Below, piece by piece: positions 53,327-61,883 of a stretch of 62,974 nucleotides of DNA. Positions within the stretch are counted from its first letter, which is position 1. Every line of letters begins with the position of its first letter. The stretch covers positions 1-62,974 of the forward strand of contig JBCCHB010000098.1 in the NCBI GenBank assembly GCA_039028975.1. Reading direction: 5' to 3'. The stretch is from JAHBNG01 sp039028975. Its GTDB lineage: Bacteria; Chloroflexota; Anaerolineae; Caldilineales; Caldilineaceae. Below the pieces are notes generated by a model. That model was given only the letters and a program-made list of their open reading frames with translations. It had not been told where the DNA came from and ran no database searches. A program made the translations under genes and the position numbers.

Positions 53327-53908
53327 TTATGGCAACCGGGGGCGTGCCAACGGCGTGGTAATACTTTGAAGATTCAGCTCATGCCTAGTCGTAAGAGTTG
53401 CATCCCCTTTTTGTATCAGTCCGTCCGAGAGAAGTTGGGCGCGTAAACCACCTCGGCCCTTGAGAAATTTTAGCGCGCCCTGTGCAGCAGCGAGATCCAT
53501 CCAGCGACAGGGGTGACAGTGTCTGGCACCACGAAAATCCACCCGACCCTTCTCCCATAGAATCGTAAAGTCATGCCCGATCAGTTGATTCAGCGGCATG
53601 CCTTGAACAATAATATTACGCCGAAGCGCGCTTGGAGCAAGTGATTCTGGGCCGATCTCATCAACTAGAAGCCGGAAGACCTCGAAAGAAAAGAAGGTCA
53701 CTTGCCCATCAAAGTTAGGACGCACACCAAAGAAACGATCCCCCTGCAACCCCTTCTCTGCAATGGCCTGAACTTCATCAACGTCAGCTGTTGGGTGGGT
53801 TCCTATTTGGTCTGGCTGGTGGCCAAAGTAGTTATGACCAGGGGAGATATAAATGTGGTGAATGGTAATAGGATACGTAAACACTCGTTTATTGATGCCA
53901 AGAATCAC
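53327..53908 (-). CDS. MOSC-domain protein
   Basis: A 193-residue MOSC-domain protein. The core runs from EKGLQGDRFFGVRP near 52-65 through ALRRNIIVQGMPLNQLIG near 93-110 to the conserved cysteine in RHCHPCRWMD near 127-136, which in this superfamily binds persulfide sulfur or the molybdenum cofactor. It probably works in sulfur/Moco-linked chemistry; the exact partner is unknown. The start is GTG 53908, overlapping the upstream DUF5995 stop by four bases (GTGA), so the two are coupled. Confidence 0.9.
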   Translation of the reverse strand: MILGINKRVFTYPITIHHIYISPGHNYFGHQPDQIGTHPTADVDEVQAIAEKGLQGDRFFGVRPNFDGQVTFFSFEVFRLLVDEIGPESLAPSALRRNIIVQGMPLNQLIGHDFTILWEKGRVDFRGARHCHPCRWMDLAAAQGALKFLKGRGGLRAQLLSDGLIQKGDATLTTRHELNLQSITTPLARPRLP

Positions 53909-54669
53909 TGACGACCTAGCGTTGAATTGAGTAGGTCGATAATCTGTCGCACGCTTCCTCGTTCAGTTAAACGGATAGCCATGAGAGCAGGAAAGGAGAT
54001 AAATCCACCCGGCGACAGTACGACTTTGGCCAATCCCTCAGTCTTCTGATCCAGCTTCTTGATCACACCCTTTTGCTCTGCCTCAGAAATCGGTGCCAAT
54101 TCTTCGGCGACCTTCCAAGCAGCATCTCGGGCCCTTCTCATGCTAAAGTCGACGATGATATCATCCGTTTTGCGTACAAAGCTGAGCAGTATACGTAAGC
54201 CAGGCCAAACTTGCCCCAATTCGCGCTGCACCTCATCCACCAACGAGGAGAGAATCTCGTTGATGGTATTGAAGTCCTTACGTAATCGGGGCAGTTGGTC
54301 ACCAGGGCTGGTTTGGGCCGCGGCAATGCCCAAATCTAGATTGATGTGGGCATTCATGCCCAACAGCAGATGTTGAAGAACAATCAAGCGCCGACGACGG
54401 GTGGAAGCAAAGGAGACGTCCCAAGAGGAAGTAAGTGGTTTACCGCTTCGGTATGCGCGAAATGCATCTATATACCGATTGGCAAAGAGAACGTCCAACC
54501 GCTCCATGCGAGGGCCATCCTCAAAGCGCCCTTGCAAAATCCCTTGCTGTACTTCAACAGTCACCTTGCGGTACAGCGCCGGGAAATACCCCATTCGACT
54601 ATTGTTCTGCCGACACCATTCAATAATATCATCCAGTTCTGAGATAACTTGATCAATTGTTTGTGCCAT
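53905..54669 (-). CDS. DUF5995 family protein
   Basis: A 254-residue, mostly helical protein matching the DUF5995 pattern: ISELDDIIEWCRQNNSRMGYF near 9-29, YRKVTVEVQ near 33, ERLDVLFANRYIDAF near 57-71 and LLLGMNAHINLDLGIAA near 101-117, where the conserved N-AHIN-D-L is the family hallmark. The function is unknown. It is translationally coupled to the MOSC gene. GGTTGGTC simple repeats lie just upstream (about 54680-54703). Confidence 0.8.
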   Translation of the reverse strand: MAQTIDQVISELDDIIEWCRQNNSRMGYFPALYRKVTVEVQQGILQGRFEDGPRMERLDVLFANRYIDAFRAYRSGKPLTSSWDVSFASTRRRRLIVLQHLLLGMNAHINLDLGIAAAQTSPGDQLPRLRKDFNTINEILSSLVDEVQRELGQVWPGLRILLSFVRKTDDIIVDFSMRRARDAAWKVAEELAPISEAEQKGVIKKLDQKTEGLAKVVLSPGGFISFPALMAIRLTERGSVRQIIDLLNSTLGRQ

Positions 54670-54748
54670 GATTCACCGGTTGGTCGGTTGGTCGGTTGGC
54701 TGGACTGCCATTAATGTTCAAAATGATAGGCGATTCCACAACCATCTA

Positions 54749-56344
54749 CTAGCCACTATCCATCTCTTTAAACCGTAGCGAGCGCCCTGGCAACTGAGCA
54801 CCTTGGGAATCGACAGGTTGTCCATTCTCCACGATCTGTATGCCATTTACAATTACGTGCTCAATTCCAGATGAATATTTATGTGGCTCGGTATAGGTTG
54901 CATTGTCTCCCACAGTCGCGCTATCAAAGAGAACCAGATCGGCAAACCAACCCTCTCTCACCTGGCCCCGCTTGGTTAACCCAAAGCGTTGGGCCGGATA
55001 GCCACTCAATTTGTATACGGCTTCCTCTAGTGAGAAGAGTCCCCGATCCCGTACACATGGGCCAAGCACCCGGGCCGTCGACCCATATTGGCGGGGATGT
55101 ACTGCACTGGAATCGTCTGGCGGACCCTGGTGGAAGATCCCGTCGGATCCCATCATATAATTGGGATGAGAAAGAAATGGCTCGATCTCCTGATCGTCAC
55201 CACTTGAGAGAACCAAGAGAACCGTCAAATTTTCCTCAATCAGCAGATCACAGAGCGCATCTGCTGGAGAAAGTCCTCTCTCGGTGATGTAGTCACTAAG
55301 CAATTTACCCTGATGCTGGCTATTCTCCTTGCCGCCCAGCCATGCGATATGGGTTTGGTCCAATGGAAAAGCTCGCAGGCTCTGAGCGAAACGAGCGCGA
55401 ATGTCTGGCCGCGTTAAATGGCGGACCACACCCAGTGGTCCATCCTCCCATACCTCATAAGGTAGCAGGTAGTTCAACATGGTGGATCCAGGCATATAGG
55501 GATAGACATCAAATGAGAAATCGACTTCGTTGACGGCCACTGTATTGATGTATTCCATTATCTGCTCAGTCTGCTCGGGTGTAGGTCCTTTGAGATGAGA
55601 GATATGGACTGGAACGCCTGCCCGACGCCCAATCTCTACGGCTTCTTTCAAGCCTTCCAATACCCCCTTCTTGTAGCGCATATGGGTGACGTAAAGTCCC
55701 TGCTGGGCCACAAGCGGTAGGCATGCCTCCACCAACTCGTCTGTATCAGCGAAGCATTGAGCCACATAGTCCATGCCGGTGGAGAGACCTACCGCGCCTG
55801 CTGCCATGCCTGCTTCGATCTCGTCTAAGATCAGCTTCATAGCATAATCATCGGGCTTATCTCGTCGCCAGCCACAGGCTAGGACACGGCAGTTGGCGTA
55901 TGGCACATGGGCTATGCTGTTCTGCACATTCGCTCCATCCAATAGGGCCATGTAATCACCCAAGCTCTCCCACCCTGTGTACTCCTCTTGCTGCAGTGCA
56001 TTGAGTCCACGTAGGTAGTAGATCCAATCGTTGACGTTCTCTGGCCGCACTGGCGCATACGAAATGCCATCGGCCATGATCACTTCCGTCGTAAAGCCTT
56101 GGCTGGTATTAGAAAAGAGATGAGGCGTCTTGAGCAGCCAGCCGTCAGAGTGGTTGTGGACATCCACAAAGCCAGGGGCAACAACTTTGCCAGTTGCGTC
56201 AATTTCAGCCTGGGATGGAGCACCGCCCAATTCACCAATCTGAACAATGCGGTCGCCTCGAATGCCCACATCCGCCCCATATCTGGGAGCTTTGGTCCCG
56301 TCGACAATGGTTCCATTGCGTAAAATTAGATCAAACATAAACAT
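54749..56344 (-). CDS. N-acyl-D-amino-acid deacylase (D-aminoacylase)
   Basis: A 531-residue amidohydrolase of the D-aminoacylase/dihydroorotase-like group. It has the N-terminal beta sandwich LILRNGTIVDGTKAPRYGADV, the zinc motif DVHNHSD at 61-67 (H63, H65), a Cys/His-bearing core with VGLSTGMDY near 190, VTHMRYKKG near 226, VHISHLKG near 257, and GSDGIF near 398 with the catalytic Asp. Such enzymes release fatty acid or acetate from N-acyl-D-amino acids in the cytosol. It is the last gene of an operon with RraA-like and cupin proteins and starts 6 bp after the cupin stop. ATG 56338 is an alternative start. Confidence 0.92.
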   Translation of the reverse strand: MFMFDLILRNGTIVDGTKAPRYGADVGIRGDRIVQIGELGGAPSQAEIDATGKVVAPGFVDVHNHSDGWLLKTPHLFSNTSQGFTTEVIMADGISYAPVRPENVNDWIYYLRGLNALQQEEYTGWESLGDYMALLDGANVQNSIAHVPYANCRVLACGWRRDKPDDYAMKLILDEIEAGMAAGAVGLSTGMDYVAQCFADTDELVEACLPLVAQQGLYVTHMRYKKGVLEGLKEAVEIGRRAGVPVHISHLKGPTPEQTEQIMEYINTVAVNEVDFSFDVYPYMPGSTMLNYLLPYEVWEDGPLGVVRHLTRPDIRARFAQSLRAFPLDQTHIAWLGGKENSQHQGKLLSDYITERGLSPADALCDLLIEENLTVLLVLSSGDDQEIEPFLSHPNYMMGSDGIFHQGPPDDSSAVHPRQYGSTARVLGPCVRDRGLFSLEEAVYKLSGYPAQRFGLTKRGQVREGWFADLVLFDSATVGDNATYTEPHKYSSGIEHVIVNGIQIVENGQPVDSQGAQLPGRSLRFKEMDSG

Positions 56345-56350
56345 AGGAGT

Positions 56351-56854
56351 TTAGCTTTTCTGTTTATCTGGCAGGCCATCATGATCGCCCAGGGGACGTT
56401 CAGGTGCATCATGCCAGTAGCTGTCACCCAATTGCTCCTTACGTATTGAATTCACAGGATAGACTAAACGATTTTTTGGACGCGTCGCTGACTTCTCGCC
56501 AACGACCAGTAAACGTACGTCAGATTCGGTATTGTTGAGGAACGTATGGGCCTCCCCAGTTCCGTAAGGGAAAGCCACGCCATCACCTGGGCTAAGCCGG
56601 TGAAGCGTGCCATCCAACCACACATCTGGATTCCCTTCAATCACGTAGACAAACTCATCAATATCGCTCTCCGCATGGGGCCAAGAGGTACGGCGCCCAG
56701 GCGGTACCAATTCATGATGAATACCGAGGCGGGTTAGCCCCATATGACGGCCAAAAGAGGAAGCAATACTAAGGATCTCGTCGCTCTGTGGGTAGTGGGA
56801 ATTATCTTCGTCTTGAATTTCTGTGTAATGCTTGATGTTATCCGGTCGGGACAT
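56351..56854 (-). CDS. Cupin-domain protein
   Basis: A 167-residue single-cupin protein. Cupin motif 1 is PPGRRTSWPHAESDIDEFVYVIEG (51-74; ligands H60 and E67, with the second His of the usual HxH lost), and motif 2 is SPGDGVAFPYGTGEAHTFLN (about 88-107; H103). It probably binds a metal and a small ligand. An AAGGAG site precedes ATG 56854. It is in an operon between the RraA-like protein and D-aminoacylase. Confidence 0.88.
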   Translation of the reverse strand: MSRPDNIKHYTEIQDEDNSHYPQSDEILSIASSFGRHMGLTRLGIHHELVPPGRRTSWPHAESDIDEFVYVIEGNPDVWLDGTLHRLSPGDGVAFPYGTGEAHTFLNNTESDVRLLVVGEKSATRPKNRLVYPVNSIRKEQLGDSYWHDAPERPLGDHDGLPDKQKS

Positions 56855-56893
56855 AGGGTGATCTCCTTAATAATCAATCTGTCAATTCACGTC

Positions 56894-57583
56894 CTACAAA
56901 ATCCCATAAGTGGCAAACGCCTCTGTTGCACTCATGCCATCTTCAATTTTCTCGCGCACCACCTGCTCACCCCGAGCCTTCTCTAGCGCTTTGGTAAAGG
57001 CTTCCTCTTCCGCTTCCTTGGGGACAACGCAGACACCATCCACATCACCAAAGACGATGTCACCCGGCTCAATGCGTACGCCAGCGAACTGAATGGGCAG
57101 GCGATAATCCACCACCTTGCCTCGAGGCCCTTGGTCCTGAGCATAAGCCCCCATGGAAAAGACTGGGAAGTCCAATTCCAGCAACTCATTGGTATCCCGA
57201 TGATAGCCATTCATGACTGCACCTACACTCTTGAGGTGCCTAGCGCGAGTCGCCATCAGGCCACCCCACATGGCATAGCGGGGCGATCCTCCAGAGCAAA
57301 TGTAGACTTCATTGGGCTTCAAATCATCCAGTGCATTGAGCATAAGGCCAAAAGGCTTGGTAGCCAGTTCTGTTGCACCTTGTTCCGCCATGAGATAATC
57401 CGCCTCTAGCACAGTCATTGCCCGACCAATAGTTATTGCTTTGGGTTGAATGGGTCGAATATCAGGCGGCAAGAATTGGATCAGTAAGCCCATCGTATCC
57501 ATAATATCGCCGACAACGGAAGTAAAGAGTTCATTGCGGGCCAGGGTAAAGAGTTCGTCATCAGTTGTCCAAAGAGGGGCCAT
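56894..57583 (-). CDS. RraA-like / HMG aldolase family protein
   Basis: A 229-residue RraA-family protein (dimethylmenaquinone methyltransferase-like fold, which includes oxaloacetate decarboxylases and HMG/CHA aldolases). The family runs are GGLMATRARHLKSVGAVMNG near 107-126, the HRD after it (R and D are the catalytic pair in the aldolases), the GPRGKVVDY strand and PGDIVFGDVDGVCVVP near 174-189. This makes an aldolase or decarboxylase more likely than the RNase E inhibitor RraA. AAGGAG precedes ATG 57583. It is the first gene of the cupin/D-aminoacylase operon. Confidence 0.88.
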   Translation of the reverse strand: MAPLWTTDDELFTLARNELFTSVVGDIMDTMGLLIQFLPPDIRPIQPKAITIGRAMTVLEADYLMAEQGATELATKPFGLMLNALDDLKPNEVYICSGGSPRYAMWGGLMATRARHLKSVGAVMNGYHRDTNELLELDFPVFSMGAYAQDQGPRGKVVDYRLPIQFAGVRIEPGDIVFGDVDGVCVVPKEAEEEAFTKALEKARGEQVVREKIEDGMSATEAFATYGIL

Positions 57584-57683
57584 TGCTTGCTCCTTATACT
57601 TAGGCTCCGTATAAAGTAACAGTTTTTCTCGGGTAGCGGCTTTACTTTATCACGACCGCCAGATGAGTGGGGTTGAATGTACC

Positions 57684-57882
57684 TTATCAGAAAAGTCTTG
57701 TCCAGGCTCTTAGGCTAATTCAGAAAAAGATTACCCCCAGAAAGGACCAGAAGAACTCGTCTTACTCTTCTAAACTTCCTATACATGGATAATAAGTTCT
57801 TGATTATCTGACATGACCTTATCCAATCCACTCTGGGAAATTTTGAGAGGAAAGGAGAGGAGAGAACTTTTCTGACCATCTT
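57684..57882 (+). repeat. MITE-like element M, copy D (long)
   Basis: The left end TTATCAGAAAAGTCTTGTCC (57684-57703) and right end GAGAACTTTTCTGACCATC (about 57861-57879) match the family ends. The inner TTATCCAATCCACTCTGGG corresponds to TTGTCCAATCTACTCTG in the short copies, so about 105 extra bases lie between the left end and this block, perhaps another insertion. Confidence 0.6.
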
Positions 57883-58424
57883 CAAGTGAAGCAATTATAA
57901 CATTGGTTTGAGAATTGGGAAATGGGGACGGGGGCTAAGGGTCTGACTTCTGCGCACGGATGTGCGAATGTCCCGTACTTGAAAATACAGAACATATGCT
58001 CTTTCTATGGACTAAACAGGCTGATCGACTTGTCTACAAGATCTGTCGTTTGTCAGTAGTAGCAAGGAGCTGACGCCAGCCCGACGAGGCAAATCCTTGT
58101 GCTGCGGCCCCCCTTTACTCTGTGAGCCTTGGCCTGTTTGGCCACTCGTTTGATAGAGCAGAGCTGGAGCCGTGTTACGTTGGGCCATTAAGATTGGATG
58201 TCAAGGAGCCGAGTGATGAGGAGATTAACCACCGCTTTCCCTCTGAATGACAATGCAGCTTCGACCAATCAGCTTAAAAGCCTACGCGAAGTTTTCGGGG
58301 AATGCTTTTTGGAACGGTTCGCGGAGCATTTGCGGAACGGGCAACTCGTACAATTAGTGCATGTAGTGCGGTCAAAAAACGAACTTTCGAGTTTTTGAAA
58401 TTCTGAAATAATTGCATTTACGCC
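57883..58424. other. Intergenic, no gene recognised
   Basis: The region between the RraA operon (minus) and the methyltransferase cluster (plus). I see no credible gene. A small plus-strand ORF at 58198-58398 has no family match or SD. Confidence 0.4.
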
Positions 58425-59522
58425 ATGCAAGAAAAATTATGGGAAAATATTGACATGACTGACGAAACAGTAGTTACACCAGAAGAAATTCAAGCCTGTG
58501 CCCAAACAGTTGGTGGTTATATCACTGGGCATTTTGTCTCATTGATGATTAACCTCGGGGATCGACTTGGGCTATATAAAGCACTAGCCCACAGCGGCTC
58601 ACACACTGCTGCATCCTTGGCCCAACAAACGGGGCTTTCAGAACGCTGGTTGCTGGAATGGCTGAGCAGCCAGACAGCAGCCGGCCTGATTGAACATGAG
58701 CATGGAGCCTTTACGCTTGCTAAAGCAGCCGTTCCCATATTGGTTGATGAGACGAGTCCGCTAAACCTTAATGGTATCTTCACGTATTTCGTCCCCGAGG
58801 ATGACATGGCGCGGGTTGCTAAGGCGTTTGAGACGGGAATCGGTGTTAGCTACGATCAACATGGTCCAAACTGCGCCTGTTCGGTCAAGCGACTCACTGG
58901 CCCCGGACACAGCCAGTTGGTCGAGCATTTACAATTAATCGATGGATTACATGAAAAACTGGAGCAAGGAGCAGCGGTTGTTGATGTTGGCTGCGGTGCT
59001 GGGGTCGCCCTTCGAGAGCTTGCTCGCCATTACCCGAACTCAACGTTCGAAGGATATGATCCGGCAGAAGCCGCAATTGAGTTAGCAAGGTCAGACGCAG
59101 CCCAAGATGGCTTAACCAATATAACATTTCACGCTGCGCCCGGTGAAGATTTACCGCAGCAGCCCCGTTACGATTTAGTCCTCACGCTAGACTGCCTCCA
59201 TGATATGCCATTCCCTCAACAGGTTATGGACGCAATTCGTGGCTGTATCAAAAGTGACGGTGTATGGGTAATCAAGGATATCCGTTGTTCTGACCAGTTT
59301 GACGAGAATCTGGCCAATCCATCTTCGACCATGCTCTATAGTATTTCGGTATTGGTTTGCATGTCTTCGGCCTTATCGGAAGCGGGCGGGGCAGGTTTGG
59401 GAACCATGGGCTTTAATCCAGTATTAGGGCAGCAGATGGCACAAGCAAGTGGGTTTTCCAGCTTCATCCAGCTACCAATTGACTCGGATCCGTTTAACAA
59501 TTATTATGAAGTCACGGTCTAG
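58425..59522 (+). CDS. SAM methyltransferase with winged-helix N-terminus (Rv2258c-like)
   Basis: A 365-residue methyltransferase. The N-terminal ~110 residues form a winged-helix-like dimerisation domain (LYKALAHSGSHTAASLAQQT, then SERWLLEWLSSQTAAGLIEHE), the layout of Rv2258c-like and O-methyltransferase-type enzymes. The C-terminal Rossmann domain has motif I VVDVGCGAGVAL near 186-197, EGYDPAEAAIELA near 212-224 and LTLDCLHDMPFP near 253-264. A stretch NCACSVK near 147 is cysteine-rich. The start could also be ATG 58455. It is the first of three genes spaced 12 and 5 bp (58425, 59535, 60389), clearly an operon, perhaps tailoring one small molecule. Confidence 0.88.
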   Translation: MQEKLWENIDMTDETVVTPEEIQACAQTVGGYITGHFVSLMINLGDRLGLYKALAHSGSHTAASLAQQTGLSERWLLEWLSSQTAAGLIEHEHGAFTLAKAAVPILVDETSPLNLNGIFTYFVPEDDMARVAKAFETGIGVSYDQHGPNCACSVKRLTGPGHSQLVEHLQLIDGLHEKLEQGAAVVDVGCGAGVALRELARHYPNSTFEGYDPAEAAIELARSDAAQDGLTNITFHAAPGEDLPQQPRYDLVLTLDCLHDMPFPQQVMDAIRGCIKSDGVWVIKDIRCSDQFDENLANPSSTMLYSISVLVCMSSALSEAGGAGLGTMGFNPVLGQQMAQASGFSSFIQLPIDSDPFNNYYEVTV

Positions 59523-59534
59523 TAAGAGAACACA

Positions 59535-60383
59535 ATGGTAAACAAAAAAACATCAGCTGGACATGAATTTGCAGACGCAAGCCGTCTAGACAAACATTAC
59601 TTGGCTGCACAAGCTGAATATGAAGATACGCTCAATTCTGCCGGAATCCAACCAGGATGGAAAGTTCTTGATGCAGGTTGTGGAAATGGTGTCTTCTTGC
59701 CGCTCTTATCGACGATAGTCGGCTCTGGTGGCTCAATTGCTGCGTTGGATGTAGCTGAGGAGAACGTTAATGCCGTTCAACATCAAATTTCTCAGCATCG
59801 CTATGCCTGTCATGTAGAAGCGCAGACGGGAACGATTAGTAACCTGCCCTATGAAAGCAATAGTTTTGATGCAGTATGGTGCGCAAATGTGACCATGTAT
59901 CTGACCGAAGCAGAACTCGAAACGGCAATCTCCGAATTTGCGCGGGTTCTGCGCCCTGGAGGCATAGTAGCCATAAAGGAAGTTGATCTATCTGTCTTTC
60001 AGTTTCAGCCACTTTCCCCAGAGCTCGTATCTCGTTGGCTTACCGCAGCGCAGCAAGCAGGGATTACACATATTCAGGGAGCGTCGCGAGGCACGAGAAT
60101 GCCATCATGGATTAGAGTGGCTGGATTTGAGATCACAAAACGTCAAACTTTTCTAGTTGAACGATGGGCACCACTTGGGGATGTGGAACGAGATCTAGTC
60201 GCTGAAAATCTAGGCGCTTTGGCCAATAAGGCACCTGATTTGGGCTTATCCAATGAAGATCAGCAACAGTGGGCGGAAGTTAGAGATTCGCCCGATCGAT
60301 ATCTGGATGACCCTGACTTCTGTTATCGCGCCATTCATGTTCTGACGGTTGGCGTTAATTCTAGTGAGAATAATAGGAGATAA
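59535..60383 (+). CDS. Class I SAM methyltransferase (paralogue 1)
   Basis: A 282-residue methyltransferase of the Methyltransf_11/31 type. Motif I VLDAGCGNGVFLPLL is near 44-58, AALDVAEENVNAV near 74-86, the acidic loop SNLPYESNSFDAVWCANV near 102-119 and VLRPGGIVAIKEVD near 143-156. It resembles the 61011 gene closely in these blocks and in the C-terminal region (VERWAPLGDVER / FERWQPITDVER), so they are tandem-duplication paralogues. It is in an operon with the upstream methyltransferase and the SnoaL-like gene. Confidence 0.9.
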   Translation: MVNKKTSAGHEFADASRLDKHYLAAQAEYEDTLNSAGIQPGWKVLDAGCGNGVFLPLLSTIVGSGGSIAALDVAEENVNAVQHQISQHRYACHVEAQTGTISNLPYESNSFDAVWCANVTMYLTEAELETAISEFARVLRPGGIVAIKEVDLSVFQFQPLSPELVSRWLTAAQQAGITHIQGASRGTRMPSWIRVAGFEITKRQTFLVERWAPLGDVERDLVAENLGALANKAPDLGLSNEDQQQWAEVRDSPDRYLDDPDFCYRAIHVLTVGVNSSENNRR

Positions 60384-60388
60384 ATAAG

Positions 60389-60781
60389 ATGACAACAGAT
60401 AAGCTTGAACAACACAAAGAATCTGTCCGCCAGCTCCTAGCTGCATTCGAGCAGGATGATCTTGAGACAATTGGGCAGCTAACTAGCCCAGAGGTCTATA
60501 CTCAGATTGAAAACTCGTTAAAGAATCGAGCTTTCTCAGAACATACCTTGAAAATTCAACAGTTAATTGCCGAGGGGGACACAGTCGTCGTCCGCGTCTT
60601 GAGCAGCGGTCGCCACACAGGGGAGTTTCTGGGTGTTCCAGCAACGGGCAGGCGCTGGAAAGATAATGATGGTATTCTTATCTATACCTTTGCTGATGGC
60701 CTGATTGTTAACACATGGATGCTTTTCAATCGCTTCCTTCATTTGGAAAAGCTGGGAATCAAGGTGACATTGTCTGCATAA
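60389..60781 (+). CDS. SnoaL/NTF2-like protein
   Basis: A 130-residue alpha+beta barrel protein of the SnoaL-like polyketide cyclase/ester cyclase (NTF2) group. The helix ESVRQLLAAFEQDDLETIGQL opens it; HTLKIQQLIAEGDTVVVRVLSSGRHTGEFLG (about 54-84 in part) and the W(K)DNDGILIYTFADGLIVNTW core follow. Some members close polyketide rings; many have other or no known activity. It begins 5 bp after the methyltransferase, so it belongs to that operon and suggests natural-product-like tailoring. Confidence 0.85.
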   Translation: MTTDKLEQHKESVRQLLAAFEQDDLETIGQLTSPEVYTQIENSLKNRAFSEHTLKIQQLIAEGDTVVVRVLSSGRHTGEFLGVPATGRRWKDNDGILIYTFADGLIVNTWMLFNRFLHLEKLGIKVTLSA

Positions 60782-60839
60782 AGCAAAGCGAAAGATTGCA
60801 CCGGCGAATAACAAAAGGGAGCGGCCAAAAGTTGCCATT

Positions 60840-60965
60840 AGCCAAGGCTTTGTGAGCGCTGAAGAGGCCCAAGCATGGATTGAAGAGTTTGATAAATTGG
60901 AGAAACAGAAGACGTACTTTTTCTCTTCTTCTCCATTTTTGACCGAGGCTCGACGTCCTCATTGA
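60840..60965 (+). pseudogene. C-terminal relic of a fourth methyltransferase
   Basis: A 41-codon open stretch ends at TGA 60963. It begins SQGFVSAEEAQAW and includes FDKLEKQKTYFFSSSPF and EARRPH. The G-F/W-VSAEEAxAW ... YFFS..F...ARRP pattern is the usual end of UbiE/Methyltransf_11-type enzymes. No start codon or SAM motif precedes it: the frame is open back only to the end of the SnoaL-like gene. It looks like the tail of a deleted methyltransferase gene left between two intact ones. Confidence 0.6.
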
Positions 60966-61010
60966 TTTTTGAACGTTGTTGCCCTGAGATAGTTACCAGA
61001 GGTACGCCAA

Positions 61011-61883
61011 ATGACTAAGTCGGATAATGCGAGGTTAGCCAGTTCCACAGGCGACGACTTTTCCAACGCTGCTCAACTAGACGGTCATTTTGCCGCCTGT
61101 CAGCCTGAATATGAATCAATGCTGCGGTCAGTTGAATTGCAACCGGGCTGGACAGTGCTTGATGCTGGCTGTGGCGTGGGGAGCTTCCTGCCTTTGATGG
61201 GCGAGCTTGTCGGGCCTAACGGTCTGATCCATGCAATTGATACAGCTCCTGAGAATGTAGCGACTGTGGAAGAGCGTAAACGGATCGATAAACCCGTTTG
61301 CCCAGTTGAGGCTCGAGTTGGCGATGCGACCACGTTGCCATATGACGACAATGCATTTGATGCCGTCTGGTGCGCAAACGTCACCCAATATCTGACCGAT
61401 GCCGAGCTGACAAAAATGCTCGGTGAGTTCATGCGGGTTTTACGCCCAGATGGCATCTTGGCACTCAAGGAATTCTCGTTGATGTGTTGGCAATATCAAC
61501 CACTGGATCCATTTCTAATGCCTCGCTTGTGGCAAGCCTTAATAGATGTGGGTACGGAGTATACCAGACAGACCGCACGCGGGGTCGAACTGCCTACCAG
61601 GGTACGGAAAGCCGATTTTGAAGTCTTGCGAGCCAATACAGTTATGTTTGAACGTTGGCAACCGATTACTGATGTTGAACGCTCGTTCTTTGAAGGCGTT
61701 ATCGGTTATATGGCCAGTCTGGCGTCAACCAACGAGTTGCTGTCAGATGCGGATAAGCAAGCGTGGGAAAGATTGAATGATTTTGATGCTCCCGATCATC
61801 TGCTCGATCATCCAGATTTCTACACAAGTGAGGGGCATATGATGGTTGTGGCTAAAGCCGTAAAGAAGGTTATTGAGGCTTGA
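61011..61883 (+). CDS. Class I SAM methyltransferase (paralogue 2)
   Basis: A 290-residue paralogue of the 59535 gene. Motif I VLDAGCGVGSFLPLM is near 48-62, HAIDTAPENVATVEE near 77-91, TTLPYDDNAFDAVWCANV near 108-125 and VLRPDGILALKEFS near 149-162. It is separated from the SnoaL-like gene by a methyltransferase relic, and its SD is weak (AGAGGTACGCCAA before ATG 61011). Its last 14 bases overlap the convergent TPR gene. The substrate is unknown; the cluster context suggests a shared small-molecule substrate. Confidence 0.9.
   Translation: MTKSDNARLASSTGDDFSNAAQLDGHFAACQPEYESMLRSVELQPGWTVLDAGCGVGSFLPLMGELVGPNGLIHAIDTAPENVATVEERKRIDKPVCPVEARVGDATTLPYDDNAFDAVWCANVTQYLTDAELTKMLGEFMRVLRPDGILALKEFSLMCWQYQPLDPFLMPRLWQALIDVGTEYTRQTARGVELPTRVRKADFEVLRANTVMFERWQPITDVERSFFEGVIGYMASLASTNELLSDADKQAWERLNDFDAPDHLLDHPDFYTSEGHMMVVAKAVKKVIEA

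Noticed and set aside
58130..58260. GAGCCGTGTTACG...GAGCCGAGTGATGAGG, reminiscent of group II intron 3' regions
   Set aside because: No domain V hairpin, boundary sequence or reverse transcriptase can be found nearby; the resemblance is too short.
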